This document shows positions 17,603 to 26,018 of a stretch of DNA of 64,000 nucleotides, piece by piece. Numbering within the stretch: the stretch's first letter is position 1; every line of letters begins with the position of its first letter. Both the position numbers and the translations under genes were made by a program. The stretch comes from Bradyrhizobium elkanii USDA 76 (lineage in GTDB: Bacteria > Pseudomonadota > Alphaproteobacteria > Rhizobiales > Xanthobacteraceae), in contig NZ_CP066356.1 in NCBI RefSeq assembly GCF_023278185.1, positions 1,294,001 to 1,358,000 of the forward strand. Direction: 5' to 3'. Under the pieces are notes generated by a model. The model was not told the origin of the DNA and made no database searches. It worked only from the letters and a program-made list of their open reading frames with translations.

Positions 17603-17769
17603 ACGGTCTGTTCGTGCTGTACGCCAGGTCGTTGCCCGACAATCCGTACGACGGTCACACCTTGCGGGACGTTATTGACCGCACCGAGACACTGACCGGC
17701 TGTGCGATCGAGCGGCCTTATGTCGACAAGGGTTACTGCGGCCACGGCCGCGAGTTGTATGCGACGTAG
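17603..17769 (+). pseudogene. IS5-family transposase fragment
   Basis: GLFVLYARSLPDNPYDGHTL and RDVIDRTETLTGCAIERPYV match residues about 310-355 of the full IS5 transposases at 35406 and 45553. Only about 50 codons remain. Confidence 0.75.
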
Positions 17770-17812
17770 GAAGCGTTTTGCTCGCCGCGCGAGCAGACGC
17801 CTTGATTGGTGC

Positions 17813-18028
17813 TTACTTCGGCAGTGACGCGCCAAAGCAGGCGAGGCCAAGAATCAGCAGCGCGCCAGCGCATGCCTCCATGATCTTTGATTGATGCCGA
17901 CGTGCGTACAAGGCTAGGGCGGATCCCGAAAGCATACTCAGGAGGCCAAATTCCCCGATCATTCTCGATCCAAATTGCTGAACTTGAAACTTGGCCTTGG
18001 ACGAAAAGAAGCGCTTGGAAGAACCCAT
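17813..18028 (-). CDS. Small two-helix membrane protein (71 aa)
   Basis: MGSSKRFFSSKAKFQVQQFG leads to two hydrophobic stretches (MIGEFGLLSMLSGSALALYA and CAGALLILGLACFGASL) separated by a basic loop RRHQSK. It is probably an inner-membrane hairpin protein. No family was recognised. No homologue elsewhere in the window; flanked by IS debris. Confidence 0.45.
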   Translation of the reverse strand: MGSSKRFFSSKAKFQVQQFGSRMIGEFGLLSMLSGSALALYARRHQSKIMEACAGALLILGLACFGASLPK

Positions 18029-18640
18029 CCGGTTGTCGTTGGAAATGGAAATACCTTCGGACACCCATAGTCGGCACGCAAGCGGGGAGTTTTCATGTCT
18101 GGTTTGAGCCTTATCGCGCATTGGCCAACTTGGTGTCCCGGCTCAGCTTACGACGTTATGCTGACGACTCTCAGCCGTTGAATCCGTTTGTCGTTTTGAG
18201 GCCCTGTCGGTAGACAAGAATCTTGATCAGGCGATCTAATCGATTTGCATGCAGGATGTGCCACGCTCGGCAATCTTCTGCTATTCCTTCAACAGCGCGA
18301 GCAATTCTACGTAGTTCTTTGCCATGGCGGGATCGGGATAGTCCTTCATTCACACTGTCCTCCGTTTGAGCCTACAAACGCAAGAAGCAACTCTAACCCG
18401 CGGCATCCAGGAACGAACCTACCTGATCTGGCTTTTGAATCTGGTTAGCGTGCCGGTCGCGCTGTACGCTGTCTTGCGAGGTCCCTTGCCATTTTAGACA
18501 GTAGCTTCCCGGTCTGATGTTGGCGTGTTCGCCGTCAGGGCCTGTGAGACAAACAGTGGGGGGATTTGCGGAAGGCGGAGTTCTGGTTCGTCGTAGCCAC
18601 CAGGAGCAAAGATGAAACAGAATCCGGGCCGGGCAAAGCA
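18029..18640. other. No convincing gene
   Basis: Only short frames without motif or ribosome site are present on either strand. The stretch joins the small membrane protein gene to the IS3 OrfA fragment. Confidence 0.4.
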
Positions 18641-18649
18641 CCGGCAGAA

Positions 18650-18910
18650 CAAGGTCTAAAAGACATCAGGCGACAGGCCCGCCGGCATTATTCAGCGGAA
18701 GAGAAGACCCGTACGCTGCTGGAAGGATTGCGCGGCGAGGAGAACATCTCCAAGCTCTACTGCCGAGAAGGCATTGTCGCCTCGATGCATTACGACCGGT
18801 CCAAGGAGTTCCTGGAGGCCGGCAAGCGCCGCCTGGCCGGCGACACGGCGCGAGCTGCGACCTCCGGCGAGGTGAAGGACCAGCTCAAGAAGCTCAAGAA
18901 GCTTCGTCCC
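18650..18910 (+). pseudogene. IS3-family OrfA fragment
   Basis: The frame reads RRHYSAEEKTRTLLEGLRGE, then SKLYCREGIVASMHYDRSKE and FLEAGKRRLAGDTARAATS, the helix-turn-helix domain of IS3-family OrfA. The leucine-zipper end is truncated and OrfB is absent. Confidence 0.65.
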
Positions 18911-18967
18911 GAATTTCCGTTCACCAAATCTCTTCAGCCGGCCCACATGGGATATCGACTGTGTTGC

Positions 18968-19256
18968 TCAGTTTGACGCGGGCCAGCCGTACTTCAGCAG
19001 CAGTTCATATCCGTGATTGCTCAGCCATTTCGCCCTTGTAAGGTGCGTCTCGTACACTTTCCTGGCGCGATCAAGGTCGCGCCCCGGCTCGATGCGCAGC
19101 ACGATATCGGCCACTTCGCGCCAGTCAGAGCCTTCGGCGCCCGTGTCCAGCATGCGCAAATACGTGATCGCATGTTCGTGTCGTGGTCATACGGCGTGAG
19201 CAAATCATCCGCCGGTGTCGTGTCGGCGACTGGGGATTAGGCGGGATCTCGCGCAT
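18968..19256 (-). pseudogene. DUF2285-like protein, frameshifted
   Basis: ATG 19256 opens MREIPPNPQSPT. After two frame changes the sequence continues DDLLTPYDHE, TYLRMLDTGAEGSDWREVAD, IVLRIEPGRDLDRARKVYET and HLTRAKWLSNHGY. This is the pattern of small rhizobial proteins with a DUF2285 domain (YLRLLDA...DWREVARIVLHIDP...HLARAKWMT). GGAG lies before the ATG. Two frameshifts break it. Confidence 0.5.
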
Positions 19257-19421
19257 GGCTTCTCCTGAGCGGACTGCGCCCTGCTTGTCGTACGCAATTT
19301 GGACCGATTGATGTTGTCGTGATTAGTACGATGCGTTTGCCGGGTTTGACGGCTCAACCGGGACCGCAGTACGACGAGCGGTAAGAGGAGTATGACGGAA
19401 GATCCCTTCAACTAACTAGGA

Positions 19422-19613
19422 TCATGGAGTGAGCTTCTGTTTCGGACGCCGCCTAGGTGGTGGCCTCATCACTTCGAGCTTCGCGGTCGCGGTGAGCACG
19501 ACGCTCGTTGCGACCTTCTCTTGAGACCATTGTGTGAGCGCCTCTATCGTGTTCTTCAAAGCCTCTTCGCGGCCATGGCACGATCTCCACGATGTGCGAC
19601 GGTCGGATACCAC
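19422..19613 (-). pseudogene. Family Y microprotein, frameshifted start (module C)
   Basis: The frame contains REEALKNTIEALTQWSQEK and a tail with PPPRRRPKQKLTP, homologous to the 48-aa microprotein at 2855. The ATG that aligns with its start (after GTGGAGATCGTGCC) is one base out of frame, so the natural start is lost; translation would need an upstream GTG at 19613. Confidence 0.5.
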
Positions 19614-19712
19614 AAAAGCGCACGGGAGGCCGACTGCAGAGAACCACCCGCGCGAAGTTTTTACGGCAAGCTCGGCTGTCTGAGGAGACGTGAAGAATAG
19701 ACGGCCAAGCCA
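19614..19712 (-). ncRNA. Conserved leader, module C (degenerate)
   Basis: From the predicted start near 19712 the minus strand reads TTCACGTCTCCTCAGACAGC, then AAAACTTCGCGCGGGTGG and an imperfect GCGC-rich hairpin followed by TTTT. It aligns with leaders B and D. Stem mismatches and the weakened promoter suggest decay. Confidence 0.35.
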
Positions 19713-19723
19713 TACATCCCTCA

Positions 19724-19738
19724 GAAACCAGTGTGCCA
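19724..19738 (-). promoter_or_regulatory. Degenerate sigma54 promoter, module C
   Basis: TGGCAC-ACTGG-TTTC keeps the -24 element and the spacing but has lost the invariant GC of the -12 element (TTGC to TTTC). The flanking sequence (CTGGCACACTGG..CTGAGG) matches the other modules. Confidence 0.5.
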
Positions 19739-19739
19739 G

Positions 19740-20268
19740 ACAGGCATAGACTTCAAAAGAACCAAAGCGATGAGTGTTTTTCGCACCGCGCGAGCCATTC
19801 GCACTTCACTCCCGCCGCACGCTGCCGTGTTTGATGCTTTCGTGTTTCGAGTCCGACGTTTTGGAGAGCGAGCTTCGGTCGTAAAGCACATGTTTTCCTT
19901 CCTTTTCCACTGTAAACCACATGTTCTTCCACGAAGGTCTCTCACGCGCGCTGCTTGCTCAGTCGAGGCATCAGACCGCTGCGGCCATCAGCGGACTCCG
20001 CGCAATGCGCCCGCCAATGAGAACGAACGCCATCGTCACGGTGATCGAGAGGATGTCGATGTCAAACCCGAATTGGTTCTCGTGGTATTCGTTTCATTCT
20101 TTGTGCCACTAAGCGGAGGTGTGAATCAGGAAGTTGAAACGAACGTCGTCAAAGTCTCGGAGATCGAAAAGAAGATCTTAGAGAAATACAGCCCAGGCCA
20201 ACAGCTCAAGGCCCTTTTCGCTGCCTTTAAAGAATTGAAGGGAAAGTCGCGCGAGCGCCGGACACGCA
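19740..20268. other. No recognisable gene
   Basis: A long plus-strand frame crosses this stretch but has uneven composition and no motif. The 3' part, with KVSEIEKKILEKYSPGQQLK, could be the end of a small charged protein. Nothing firm can be called. Confidence 0.35.
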
Positions 20269-20463
20269 ATGAATCGTCTCGAAGAGATGATAAAAGGCGC
20301 GGAAGAGGTCAAGCAACGTCACAGCATTGACTCGCGTCACGACGCCGAGCGTGCGTTGCAACGCCTGAAGGCCGCCGACCTCGCGCAATATCAAGCGTTC
20401 ATTAACGACCACGAGATGGCGCCACGAGATGGCACTCGGAGATCTAGTCACACCGGCGGTTGA
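20269..20463 (+). CDS. Hypothetical small charged protein (64 aa)
   Basis: MNRLEEMIKGAEEVKQRHSI begins a charged, helix-prone sequence with HDAERALQRLKAADLAQYQA. It overlaps the end of another charged frame just upstream. No family was recognised and no homologue lies in the window. Confidence 0.3.
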   Translation: MNRLEEMIKGAEEVKQRHSIDSRHDAERALQRLKAADLAQYQAFINDHEMAPRDGTRRSSHTGG

Positions 20464-20604
20464 ATAGCTCGGCGGGTCGTCTCCGTGGCCTCGAACTGCA
20501 ATTCATATCACCCGCCACCCGCTTCCGGCCTAGAGGTGGTCCCAAAGACAGCGCCAGCTTGAATATACCTCTTCGAGCACATTCCAAATGAAAAGGAGAT
20601 CGTG

Positions 20605-20670
20605 ATGACAGGCGAAACCGGACTCCACGATCATATGCGCGTTGCCGCAGACGCGCTTCAGGACTTCACC
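20605..20670 (+). pseudogene. 5' fragment of a gene cut by an IS3 end
   Basis: AAAGGAG, a strong ribosome site, precedes ATG 20605, and the frame MTGETGLHDHMRVAADALQD runs directly into the IS3 terminal sequence TGTCCGTCGTCAGATG at 20671. The rest of the gene is not found in the window. No family can be told from 22 residues. Confidence 0.45.
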
Positions 20671-21165
20671 TGTCCGTCGTCAGATGATTTAAGACTGATC
20701 AGGCGTTCTGAGAAGAGAGGCTCTAGCTCATCCGGGTTAGAGTTTAAGCAGCCTGCAGTTGATGCTGCAAGCGGCGGTTTGCGATGGTGTCGCGCTTGAT
20801 GCATTTTCGTTCTGCGAGGATCGCCTCGGCCCTGCCGAAGCAGACATCGGCTGGTGTGAGGTTGTCGATGCTCTCATGATAACGGACGTGATTGTAGTAT
20901 TCGACGAAGGCCCGTACCCGGCGTTCGAGATCATTGGGCAGGCAGTAATTGTCGAGCGGTATGCGGTTCTTCAGCGTCTGATGCCAGCGTCGATCTTTCC
21001 CTGGGTCTGGGGATGGGTACGGAGCGCCGCGCACATGCAGCATGCCATTGTGATCGAGCCACGTGGCCAGATCGTCCGCCACCGTAACTCGAACCATTGT
21101 CGCTGAGAAGCCTTGGCCGGTGCGCGACGGCCATGTGGTCAAGACCGGATACAGCGAGTGCTTGG
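20671..21165 (-). pseudogene. IS3-family OrfB transposase, truncated and frameshifted
   Basis: The minus strand reads LSDNGSSY, then in another frame DDLATWLDHNGMLHVRGAPY, KDRRWHQTLKNRIPLDNY, VEYYNHVRYHESIDNLTPAD and IKRDTIANRRLQHQLQAA. This is the C-terminal half of an IS3 OrfB integrase core with the last Asp and Glu (WHQTLKN). The N-terminal half and OrfA are missing, and the IS end at 20671 matches that at 14341. Confidence 0.75.
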
Positions 21166-21189
21166 TCGAGGGTGGCGCGCGCTGGTATG

Positions 21190-21520
21190 CCTCGCGATGG
21201 ATCGCGTGCCATGCTGGGCGCTCGGATCGCCGAGCAGGCCAGCTGTGCCACACATCTAGTGCATCACACACGCAAGGCCCCAGCAGGCACCGAGGTGACG
21301 AGCCGGGGAGCCAAGGCGCTCACCGACGCGGCGCGCGTGGTGCGCGCTGAACCAGATGACCGAGGAGGACGGCGCGAAGGCTGGCGTCGAGAACCATCGG
21401 CTGTTCTTTTTAGCAGCCCGGGGCCAGGCTGCCCCGTCGCCGAGGTTGGACGCGGTTCCCGAAGACCTCCCGGCGGCTGTTGGATGTTCAAGCCGATGCG
21501 TCGACGGGCCTGGCTGATGA
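21190..21520 (+). pseudogene. AAA (RecA-like) ATPase remnant
   Basis: ARIAEQASCATHLVHHTRKA and GAKALTDAARVVRA, then in another frame NQMTEEDGAKAGVENHRLFF, resemble the C-terminal half of RepA/AAA_25-like ATPases found in plasmids and phages. The Walker A part is absent and internal stops follow. Confidence 0.45.
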
Positions 21521-21783
21521 TCCCAACGAGACGGGTCAGTGCCGAATATATCCGTATATCTTCCTCTGGACTGGCAGCACGGTGCGCAGTGGGCGCCGGA
21601 TGACCTTAAGGAGGAAATGTGCTTGCACCGCGTGCTGCCAACCGCGTCTCAACCGTAGACAAACCTCACTCTTAAGGGCGTGACTTACACGGCCATCATT
21701 GAGCCGCGAGGTTATGAGGATCAGGTTTTTCTGCGTCCTACCGGAAAAAGGGAATAGCTATCTTCGAAGGTGGTGCGCGTTCA

Positions 21784-21918
21784 ATGACCGCTATCAGTCG
21801 CAAACGGCGTGCAGCATTGGTTGTGGTCGTTTCGCTCAACGAAACCACCCGGCAACGCGTCGACCGACTTCTCGCCGAGTGGCAAACGAAGCGCAGGCGG
21901 GCGTGGGCGGCTCGCTAG
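21784..21918 (+). CDS. Possible small basic protein (44 aa)
   Basis: MTAISRKRRAALVVVVSLNE continues TTRQRVDRLLAEWQTKRRRA to a stop. GAAGGTGG lies upstream. The length and composition are plausible for a small protein, but no homologue is visible and chance cannot be excluded. Confidence 0.3.
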   Translation: MTAISRKRRAALVVVVSLNETTRQRVDRLLAEWQTKRRRAWAAR

Positions 21919-22144
21919 ATAGCGAGTTCGCCTATGAGGCCTCCGTAATCCAGCAAGTCTAACCCCTCCTATTCGTGAGAGTGCGGCTTTTTGACCCGAT
22001 TGATGCGGTCGCACATCTCCTCTGACGCGGCGCAGGATTGCCTTCGGCTTTCGAACTGCCGTGAGCGTCATGCAGAGACCACGCACTGAGGGTTGATCTG
22101 GTCGGCTAGGAAGATCTCGCGGAATGGTTTGTCGCGAGGTCACA

Positions 22145-22588
22145 ATGTCCAAGGATAGTCGTAAGGATAGCGATAAGGATAGGCATATACCTATCCTCGA
22201 ACACGGCGCTGACACGCTGCAGCGTGTCGAGATCATCACCGGGACGGGCCGGCGTCGGCGCTGGTCGACCGATGCAAAGGCGACGATTGTCGCGGAGAGT
22301 TTTGCGCCGGGTGCAAGCGTGTCCGCGGTGGCTCGGCGACACGACATCAGTCCAAGCTTGTTGTTCCTGTGGCGTCGCCAGGCCACGCGGTCGCAGGTCG
22401 CGGAGCACGGGGACAGAGGCATGCCAGTTGGCTTTGTGCCGGTCGCGATCACCGGCCGTAGCGGCCCGAGTGAGGAGCAGGCGACGATCGAGATCGAGGT
22501 CGGCGCGGTTCGCATCCGTGTTAGGGGGACAGTCGACCGGCAGGCACTGTGCGAGGTGCTGGCGGCGGTCGGGACGGTTGGTCGATGA
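22145..22588 (+). CDS. tnpA: IS66 accessory protein TnpA
   Basis: This 147-aa protein has an N-terminal helix-turn-helix region (RRWSTDAKATIVAESFAPG, SVSAVARRHDISPSLLFLWR) and a C-terminal IEIEVGAVRIRVRGTVDRQ segment typical of IS66 TnpA. It is needed with TnpB for efficient IS66 transposition. Its stop overlaps the tnpB ATG (ATGA). The start used is MSKDSRKDSDKDRH. Confidence 0.9.
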   Translation: MSKDSRKDSDKDRHIPILEHGADTLQRVEIITGTGRRRRWSTDAKATIVAESFAPGASVSAVARRHDISPSLLFLWRRQATRSQVAEHGDRGMPVGFVPVAITGRSGPSEEQATIEIEVGAVRIRVRGTVDRQALCEVLAAVGTVGR

Positions 22589-22935
22589 TCGGGCTTCGAG
22601 CTGGGTTGTCGATCTGGATTGCGACGCAGCCGGTCGATTTCCGCCGCGGCATGGACTCGCTGGCGATGCTGGTGAGCGAGGCCTTTGGAGCCGATCCGTT
22701 CGACGGCGGACTTTATGTCTTCCGCTCCAAGCGCCGAGATCGCGTGAAGATCCTGACCTGGGATGGAAGCGGCCTTGTCCTTTACTACAAAAGAATCGAG
22801 GGGCAGTTCACCTGGCCGCCGATCAAGGAAGGCGTCATGTCGCTATCTCATGCTCAGCTCTCGGTGCTGCTCGATGGCTCGGACTGGAAGCGTGTGCCGA
22901 TGCGACCTGTGGATCAGCCGGTACGAGCTGGTTGA
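22585..22935 (+). CDS. tnpB: IS66 accessory protein TnpB
   Basis: The 116-aa protein has the IS66 Orf2 core: IATQPVDFRRGMDSLAMLV, YVFRSKRRDRVKILTWDGSG and FTWPPIKEGVMSLSHAQL. It is translationally coupled to tnpA by a 4-bp overlap. Full length. Confidence 0.92.
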   Translation: MIGLRAGLSIWIATQPVDFRRGMDSLAMLVSEAFGADPFDGGLYVFRSKRRDRVKILTWDGSGLVLYYKRIEGQFTWPPIKEGVMSLSHAQLSVLLDGSDWKRVPMRPVDQPVRAG

Positions 22936-22989
22936 TCATTATCAAGAGGCGTTCGTCACTCATGCGGAGTTGTTGTAGAATTACTCTGC

Positions 22990-24618
22990 ATGAGTGATTT
23001 GCCTTCCGATCCAGCATTGCTCCGACAAACCGTGATGGCGCTATCGTCACGGCTTGCGGCGTTGTCGGAGGAATGCAGCACACTGGCGACCGAGCGTGAT
23101 GCAGCGATCGCTCACCGCGACGCTGCGATCCAGGAGAACGACAAGCTCCTGATGATCCTGTCCCAGTACAAGCGCATGATCTTCGGTCCGCGCTCCGAGA
23201 CACTGGATATCGGACAGCTGTCTCTCTTCACCATCAGCGCACAGGCGGCTCGTGCCGCTGCCAACGACGATGTGGCCGGAGGCAGGCTGCCTGACGGAGC
23301 GGAGGGCCGTGGAAAGCGACCGGCGCGACGCAACCGCGGGAAGCTTCCGGAGCATTTGCCGCGCATCGATGTCGTGATCGATATCGAGAGCCACAGCTGC
23401 CCCTGCTGCGGCGAGCAGCTGCACAAGATCGGGGAGACCGTCAAGGAAGCCTTCGACGTCATTCCGATGCAGTACCGGATCAAGCGCATCGTGCGTCCGC
23501 GGTACGGCTGCCGGCGCTGCCGCCAGGGTGTGGTACAGGCACCCGCGTCGGCCCAGGCGATCGACGGTGGAATGGTGACGGAAGCCTTGCTGGCCCACGT
23601 CGCGGTGATGAAATACGGCTACCAGCTGCCGCTGTATCGCCAGGAACAGATGTTTGCCGCCCAAGGCATCACGCTCGACCGGCAAACACTGGCCTCGTGG
23701 ATGGGCCGCGTCGCCTGGTGGCTGAAGCCGCTTCACGCGCTGTTGCACCACGCGGTGATGTCCTATCCGCGGCTGTTTGCCGACGAGACGCCGCTGCCAG
23801 TTCTCGATCCCGGCCGTGGCAGAACCAAAATCTGCCAGTTCTGGGCGATCGCCACCGATGACCGCCCATGGGGCGGCCCGGCGCCGCCGGCGGTGGTCTA
23901 CGTGTTCGCCGAGGATCGCAAGGCGATCCGCGCCAAGCGGCTGTTCGGGGACTATCGCGGCATCCTGCAGGTTGATGGCTATGCCGCCTACAAGGGCTTG
24001 ATCAAGAGCGGCAGCCGTCTGATGCAGCTGGCGTTCTGCTTCGCGCATGCGCGGCGGAAGTTCTGGGACGTTCACGTCGCGACGAAGTCGCCGATTGCCG
24101 CGGAAGCGCTGCAGCGGATCGCGATGTTCTACGCCGTTGAGGATCGCATTCGCGGTTTGCCGGCGACGCAGCGAGCTGCGGTGCGACAATCCGACACCAG
24201 ACCGCTGATCGAGGACTTCAAGCCCTGGCTCGAAGCGCGACTGCTGGAAGTCTCGAAGAAATCCGGCCTTGGCAAGGCAATCCGCTACACCCTCAACCAT
24301 TGGGAAGGCCTGACGCGATTCATCGATGATGGGCGCATCGAGATTGACAGCAATACGGTCGAGCGCAGCATCAAGCCGATCGGGTTGGGAAAGAAAAACT
24401 ATCTGTTCGCCGGTAGTGAAGGCGGGGCCGAGACGTGGGCCATTCTCGCGTCGCTCATCAACACGGCAAAACTTCACGACATCGACCCGCGGCACTATCT
24501 TACTGACGTTCTCGAGCGCATCGTCTCCGGACGCACCAAGATCAATCAGCTGAACACGCTGTTGCCGTGGCATTGGAAAGCCGCGCGCGACGGTTCCGAG
24601 GCAAAGCTCGCCGCTTGA
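22990..24618 (+). CDS. tnpC: IS66 transposase TnpC
   Basis: This 542-aa DDE transposase has, in order, an N-terminal coiled coil with the RMIFGPRSE motif, a zinc-finger (CPCCGEQL, then CRRCRQG), the catalytic core with FADETPLPVLDPGRGRTK, ILQVDGYAAYKGL, FCFAHARRKFWDV and IEIDSNTVERSIKPIGLGKK, and a C-terminal tail. All catalytic regions are present. It starts 54 nt after tnpB. Confidence 0.95.
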   Translation: MSDLPSDPALLRQTVMALSSRLAALSEECSTLATERDAAIAHRDAAIQENDKLLMILSQYKRMIFGPRSETLDIGQLSLFTISAQAARAAANDDVAGGRLPDGAEGRGKRPARRNRGKLPEHLPRIDVVIDIESHSCPCCGEQLHKIGETVKEAFDVIPMQYRIKRIVRPRYGCRRCRQGVVQAPASAQAIDGGMVTEALLAHVAVMKYGYQLPLYRQEQMFAAQGITLDRQTLASWMGRVAWWLKPLHALLHHAVMSYPRLFADETPLPVLDPGRGRTKICQFWAIATDDRPWGGPAPPAVVYVFAEDRKAIRAKRLFGDYRGILQVDGYAAYKGLIKSGSRLMQLAFCFAHARRKFWDVHVATKSPIAAEALQRIAMFYAVEDRIRGLPATQRAAVRQSDTRPLIEDFKPWLEARLLEVSKKSGLGKAIRYTLNHWEGLTRFIDDGRIEIDSNTVERSIKPIGLGKKNYLFAGSEGGAETWAILASLINTAKLHDIDPRHYLTDVLERIVSGRTKINQLNTLLPWHWKAARDGSEAKLAA

Positions 24619-25056
24619 TCAGTTCGACGGCAAGGCGTCGGGAACTTCCTGCGCATCGCTGGCGTCGTCGTAAATCTCTTCGCGGATCACGCGCAGCGTC
24701 ACCTCGTGCAGATACACTTGTAGCGCACCCTCAAGCTCTGTGAACTCCGGCAGCAGGACTCGATCAACGAAGCCCCGTGACGCACGGACCATCACCGTGT
24801 TGCGTCGCTGCCGGCGATAACGAAACGGCCGCAGCCCATATCGGCGGCAAAGTGCCAGAAACAGGTGCCGAGACCACTGGTCGGGAAGTGAGAATTGCTG
24901 TTCGATCGGTGGATCGTGGCGAGCAAGTTCCTCGACCCGGGCCCGCACCCGCTGCAGTGCGGCTTCCGCTGCAAGGCGCTCGCCAGCAGTTCCGGCACCC
25001 ACGAACAACGCCTCGATCTTCCGAAGCTTCTCGCGCAGCTGCGACTCGCTGGTCAT
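24619..25056 (-). CDS. IS66 passenger protein, DUF2786-like N-terminus
   Basis: A 145-aa protein on the minus strand ends one base after the tnpC stop, inside the IS66 element. The N-terminus SQLREKLRKIEALFVGAGTA followed by AAEAALQRVRARVEEL resembles DUF2786; the rest (QWSRHLFLALCRRYGLRPFR, YLHEVTLRVIREEIYDDA) is unassigned. It is a passenger not required for transposition in most IS66 elements. Its role is unknown; it might help the element or host cell in an unrelated way. Confidence 0.6.
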   Translation of the reverse strand: MTSESQLREKLRKIEALFVGAGTAGERLAAEAALQRVRARVEELARHDPPIEQQFSLPDQWSRHLFLALCRRYGLRPFRYRRQRRNTVMVRASRGFVDRVLLPEFTELEGALQVYLHEVTLRVIREEIYDDASDAQEVPDALPSN

Positions 25057-25504
25057 TCTGATCCCCGTCGCCCACTCCGAACCGGGATCAACCCATCATC
25101 GTGCGCCGGCGGCGTCAATCATCCCGACCGCGCTATCCAGAGCATTCCGCGCAGGTCAAGCCCGGGAACCGGTGATCCTCTCGTGACGCTCACGAACTGC
25201 CGGGGGCGAGCTGCTGGCCGGCAAACATCCGCAGCTCGCGAGCGTCCACGTGGTCGTCGGAAATCTCGGCCGCCGCCTGCTTGGATGCGTATCGTAAGAG
25301 AAGCTGTTCGCAGATCGATATAGAGAGCGAGCTAGGATCGCCTTGAGAAATAAGGGTGAGCGGTTCGCGGCGAATGACTTCGTTCTGAATGTCTGGGTGC
25401 CAGAGCGATAGCCAAGCTGCTTCGGCGCGCAATGACGGAACCACGGTCTCCACGCCATAACGTTTCTGCGAAAAGAAGCTGGAATATCTCCGTGCCCGGG
25501 CAAT

Positions 25505-25547
25505 TGTTGCGGATCAAACACACAGCATTGAATGGCGTTGCTTTTGC
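25505..25547 (+). promoter_or_regulatory. Possible sigma54 promoter and NifA-type site of the RiPP cluster
   Basis: TGT-TGCGGATCAA-ACA at 25505-25520 is a perfect TGT-N10-ACA. GG at 25534 and GC at 25546 are 10 nt apart within TGGCGT-TGCTT-TTGC, with a perfect -12 but weak -24. The two sites are only about 13 bp apart, much closer than usual for a looping activator, so this pairing is doubtful. The precursor ATG is 127 bp downstream. Confidence 0.3.
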
Positions 25548-25673
25548 TTCACATGTGGCACTCCATCCCCTCCGTTACATTCATCACTCGCGAATGACGC
25601 TTGTTCAGTTTACCCGTTTAGGGCCCCGATGATAACGTTGCCAAGTGGAAACTTTGGCAATGGAGATCTCACA

Positions 25674-25856
25674 ATGGCAACGAGAATTGACAGGGGCAGA
25701 GCGTCCGAGGCGGAACGCGAAAAACTGATTGAAGAAATGCAAGAGCTGATCAGGGCAAAAAATCTCGACGTGGAACTAGTGGTTGGTCGGCCGGTCGCTC
25801 CGACCTTGAAGGGCTGCTCGCAGTGCACGGTCTGCCCGTGCATTATCTGCTGGTAG
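25674..25856 (+). CDS. Cys-rich RiPP precursor peptide (60 aa)
   Basis: The ATG at 25674 with GGAG 8 nt upstream gives a 60-aa peptide. Residues 1-36 form a charged amphipathic leader (SEAEREKLIEEMQELIRAKN); after VGRPVAPTLKG the last 13 residues are CSQCTVCPCIICW, with Cys48, 51, 54, 56 and 59 (C-x2-C-x2-C-x-C-x2-C) and a terminal Trp. Two radical SAM/SPASM genes, the first with a PqqD-like recognition domain, follow in the same orientation, so a modified peptide is expected. Thioether, C-C crosslink or other Cys chemistry is inference. A longer form starting at 25629 is possible but lacks a good ribosome site. Confidence 0.75.
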   Translation: MATRIDRGRASEAEREKLIEEMQELIRAKNLDVELVVGRPVAPTLKGCSQCTVCPCIICW

Positions 25857-25873
25857 TGCGAGTGGCTGGGGCT

Positions 25874-25922
25874 GTCGGCTTGCGCACCGTCAACTTCGAC
25901 ATCGCGAATGTAGCAAGCCGAC
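25874..25922 (+). promoter_or_regulatory. Stem-loop between precursor and maturase genes
   Basis: GTCGGCTTGC (25874-25883) and GCAAGCCGAC (25913-25922) form a perfect 10-bp stem with a 29-nt loop and no T-run after it. It lies 18 nt behind the precursor stop. It could stabilise the precursor message or partly limit transcription into the 162-nt gap before the maturase, which would give more precursor than enzyme. Confidence 0.55.
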
Positions 25923-26018
25923 GGTCTCCACGCTTCGGGCATGAATCGAATCGTTGGCTGTAGGTCAAAGCGTCCGCCTTCCAGCTAACCACTGATTCCA
26001 AGCCGCCGGTGATCGCAT

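Larger units (their letters stand above)
22061..25193 (+). mobile_element. Complete IS66-family element with passenger gene (copy 1)
   Basis: Ends are inverted: left GTGAGCGTCATGCAGAGACC, right (reverse complement) GTGAGCGTCACGAGAGGATC. An exact 8-bp target duplication GAACTGCC (22053-22060 and 25194-25201) flanks it, the normal IS66 size. Inside are tnpA, tnpB and tnpC on the plus strand and a convergent passenger gene. All frames are intact, so it may be active. Confidence 0.9.
21959..25453 (-). pseudogene. Unknown 117-aa reading frame split by IS66
   Basis: Removing the IS66 element and one 8-bp duplicate joins two minus-strand frames (260 + 94 nt = 118 codons) into one open frame. It contains RREPLTLISQGDPSSLSISI, EISDDHVDARELRMFAGQQL and a basic tail. 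The first part looks protein-like; the tail after the insertion is less convincing. The N-terminus may lie further upstream in another frame. Confidence 0.35.

Noticed and set aside
23047..24573. Long minus-strand ORF (508 codons) opposite IS66 tnpC
   Set aside because: Antisense shadow of an intact, motif-complete transposase.
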